Assembly: GCA_027886175.1 (NCBI GenBank)
Contig: JAJNNQ010000016.1
Location: 2,175,001-2,239,000, forward strand
Length of the DNA stretch: 64,000 bases
Origin: Phylloscopus collybita
Taxonomy: Eukaryota > Chordata > Aves > Passeriformes > Phylloscopidae
Reading direction: 5' to 3'
Shown piece after piece: positions 61,942 through 64,000 of this stretch. Each line of letters begins with the position of its first letter. Position 1 is the stretch's first letter. The translations under genes were made by a program, and so were the position numbers. The notes beneath the pieces are model-generated. The model was not told where the DNA came from. It saw nothing but the letters and a program-made list of their open reading frames with translations, and made no database searches.

Positions 61942-64000
61942 CTAGCGGGAGCAGGGCATGGCATAACAGGGTGTATGAAGGGCAGGGGAGGAAAAGATGG
62001 GAGAACAGTGGAGAGGAAAGGTAGCACACCATAGGAAAGGAAATAAGAAAAGAAAATATTATTGGCTCAGGTCAGTTTGCAGGACAGACAGAAAGAGCTC
62101 GGCGTTGTGTGCGCACGCGGACACCACCACAGCGCTCCTCACGCTCCCATCCAAGCCCAGTAACGCCATTCCAGAGGCAGGGGGATGCTTTTAAAAACCT
62201 CATTAGACATCATCATGTCTATTGCCAGAAGCTTTGCTGAAATGAAAGAGGTTCCCTGAGTGTCCCACAGCAGGTGGTATGTAAATACCAATTTAGCAGA
62301 AATTTCCAGCTCCTTCAGCCTATTCGTTATGATTATTGCCAAAGATGTCTTGCTGTTAAAGGTGAGGGACAATCTCCACCTGATTGATGCACCAAGACAA
62401 AAGGTTTTTCATTCCCTACTAGTGACTTCTTTCTAGTCTGGGTACACACTTTGTGAATTAAATAATATGACGGATCTGAGAATTTCCTCTGTGTATGTAC
62501 AGATGCACACATGGGCCCATGCTAATTTTAGCACCTAAAACACCACTCTGCTAACTCCTGGCTCTTTTGTACTGACTTGTTCAAAGGGAGAATTTTTTTC
62601 TGAAGGATAACAGCGTTTTGGTTGTGACTTAACAGCTCCCCAGAAGGGAATTCCTGTCACACAAATTATTCTGTTTAAGAGAAATCGCATTACTCCTCAA
62701 TTACCTGCCTACACAAAGCTCAGCTGCTTATGGATTGTCAAAGAGAACAATGGGCACCAAAAGCAATTGATGAGCTTGTTTAACTTCTGCAGAACAGAAG
62801 TGCCTTGGGAGCACTTACTCTGAGGTATTAAATTTATAGGCCCTGTTTCTATTGCTGTCTGCTCTGGTTCTGTAACTCAGGCTTCACTTACCCATAATAA
62901 AATAACTGGTTCTGCAGGAGACAGGTTCACCTGAACACTGTCTGCAGGAGTGATCTTCAAATGTCTCAACCCAAAAGGAAAATGCTCACTTACTTTATAA
63001 AGCAGAAAGTCAATTTTCATAACAACTGGATTACCACTGAGTGGGGCAAAGCCCTGTTGCAGCAGTTTAGAACCTCACAAGCAGTTAAGATTTTCATATG
63101 GTGCTCTAGTGCTTGAAGGAAACAAGACACATTAGCAGCATTTAGAGCTTGCACTCATTATTTCCTGCTGTCTCATTTTAACAAGTTCCTCTCTCCCAGC
63201 CGTGTTTTCCCCAGACATGACAAAGTGTTTGGGATCTCCATTTCAGGAATGACTACGTGTGAGGTTTGGCATTGAAACCGCAGAAGAAACAGGCAGAAGG
63301 AACTGCAGGAAGGACAGAATCAGCAGATGGTTATTAAAGGGAAACAGGCTTGGAGGCACAAACTCAAAATGCAGAGCAGGATTCAAAATATAGCCAAGTA
63401 TTCCACAGCTTTATGTCTCTGTTGCCTCACCAGAGAGGTTTTGGATCCATGAGCAGGACCACGTGGATCCTGCAGGGACAGGAACCTGGGCTGTTCCCGC
63501 TCCGTACCAAAGCACTCTGCATGCAGGCCCCAGGATGAGTAGAGTTAGCGTTTGCATGGCCACACAAAGATTTGTGTTAAAAGGTTTAGGTTTGCCAGCA
63601 AGGGCTGAGAAGGACAGAGTCACTCAGCAAGGCTCGGAAAGAGCAGGTCCCACATGATCTGCATGTTTTAAAATGGATTGCTCGGGGATTTAGACCACTG
63701 TAACCCATACCCACCCCTTCAGTTTCTCCACAAGCCTCTGGACAGAGGCCTGAGCCTGTCCTGTCCCTCTCACCTTTTCCAATAAATAACGAGCAGCACA
63801 GCCAGACATGAAGGGCTGCTGCTTGGCTTAGAGGCAAACCTAACACTTCTTTAATGTCTAAGTGCTTGAGAATTTCAAACAACACCTGGCACAGCCTTTC
63901 CTCAGGAGTGCCTACTAAGCTTTGCAGGAAGCTGAGCATTAATTGCTCTTACATTTGGAAGGGTAGCTTTCCTCCTTTTCCACTGCAGCACCCACCAGCC
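61942..64000 (-). other. MICAL3: MICAL3 upstream intron, right edge of window
   Basis: No exon of known MICAL3 sequence was recognised. A minus-strand open frame near 63770-63930 ends at a strong donor (GAAAAG|gtgagag) but does not match MICAL3 sequence I can recall. Confidence 0.5.

Noticed and set aside
1..64000. CRISPR arrays, operons, tRNA or rRNA genes, phage or mobile defence systems
   Set aside because: None seen; the window is ordinary vertebrate genic DNA with introns and CR1 repeats.

Overview
The window is vertebrate nuclear DNA, almost certainly from a bird. It shows GT/AG-spliced genes on the minus strand, a CpG-island promoter, and four pieces of CR1-type LINE, the dominant avian retrotransposon. 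The coding exons read as avian-like versions of BID and MICAL3, which also neighbour each other, in the same relative orientation, on human 22q11.21. There is no bacterial, phage, CRISPR or operon content. Nearly all short open reading frames are chance frames in introns, UTRs and repeats.

Layout from left to right. 1-1.2 kb holds polyadenylation-type signals on both strands; by synteny it may be the tail of the convergent gene BCL2L13, which cannot be proven here. 1.86-2.08 kb is a 72-bp x 3 minisatellite. 3.07-7.5 kb holds four coding exons of BID (minus strand), giving a 180-residue reading frame with a caspase-8-type LQTD/G site and a BH3 motif. A 12.4-kb first intron runs to a CpG island and non-coding exon 1 near 19.9 kb. 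Just upstream of the promoter lie a GC-rich degenerate tandem repeat and a CR1 fragment. 20.7-23.46 kb is intergenic and includes a 70-nt poly-A run. 23.46-28.21 kb is the probable long 3' UTR of MICAL3.

28.2-61.9 kb holds the 3' half of MICAL3 (minus strand): eleven well-supported coding exons, including a single 1,876-nt exon, ending in the complete C-terminal bMERB coiled-coil domain. The catalytic FAD, CH and LIM regions of MICAL3 lie beyond the right edge. All splice junctions checked keep frame. Three further in-frame exons (63, 51 and 48 nt) and one more speculative 66-nt exon fit as phase-neutral cassettes.

The two genes are neighbours but do not form one pathway. BID is a BH3-only apoptosis trigger acting at mitochondria. 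MICAL3 is a Rab8-binding, actin-oxidising monooxygenase acting in vesicle fusion and cytokinesis. I found no convincing undescribed system. The most useful leads are the MICAL3 cassette exons, the unresolved BID C-terminus, and the hairpin-bearing minisatellite.
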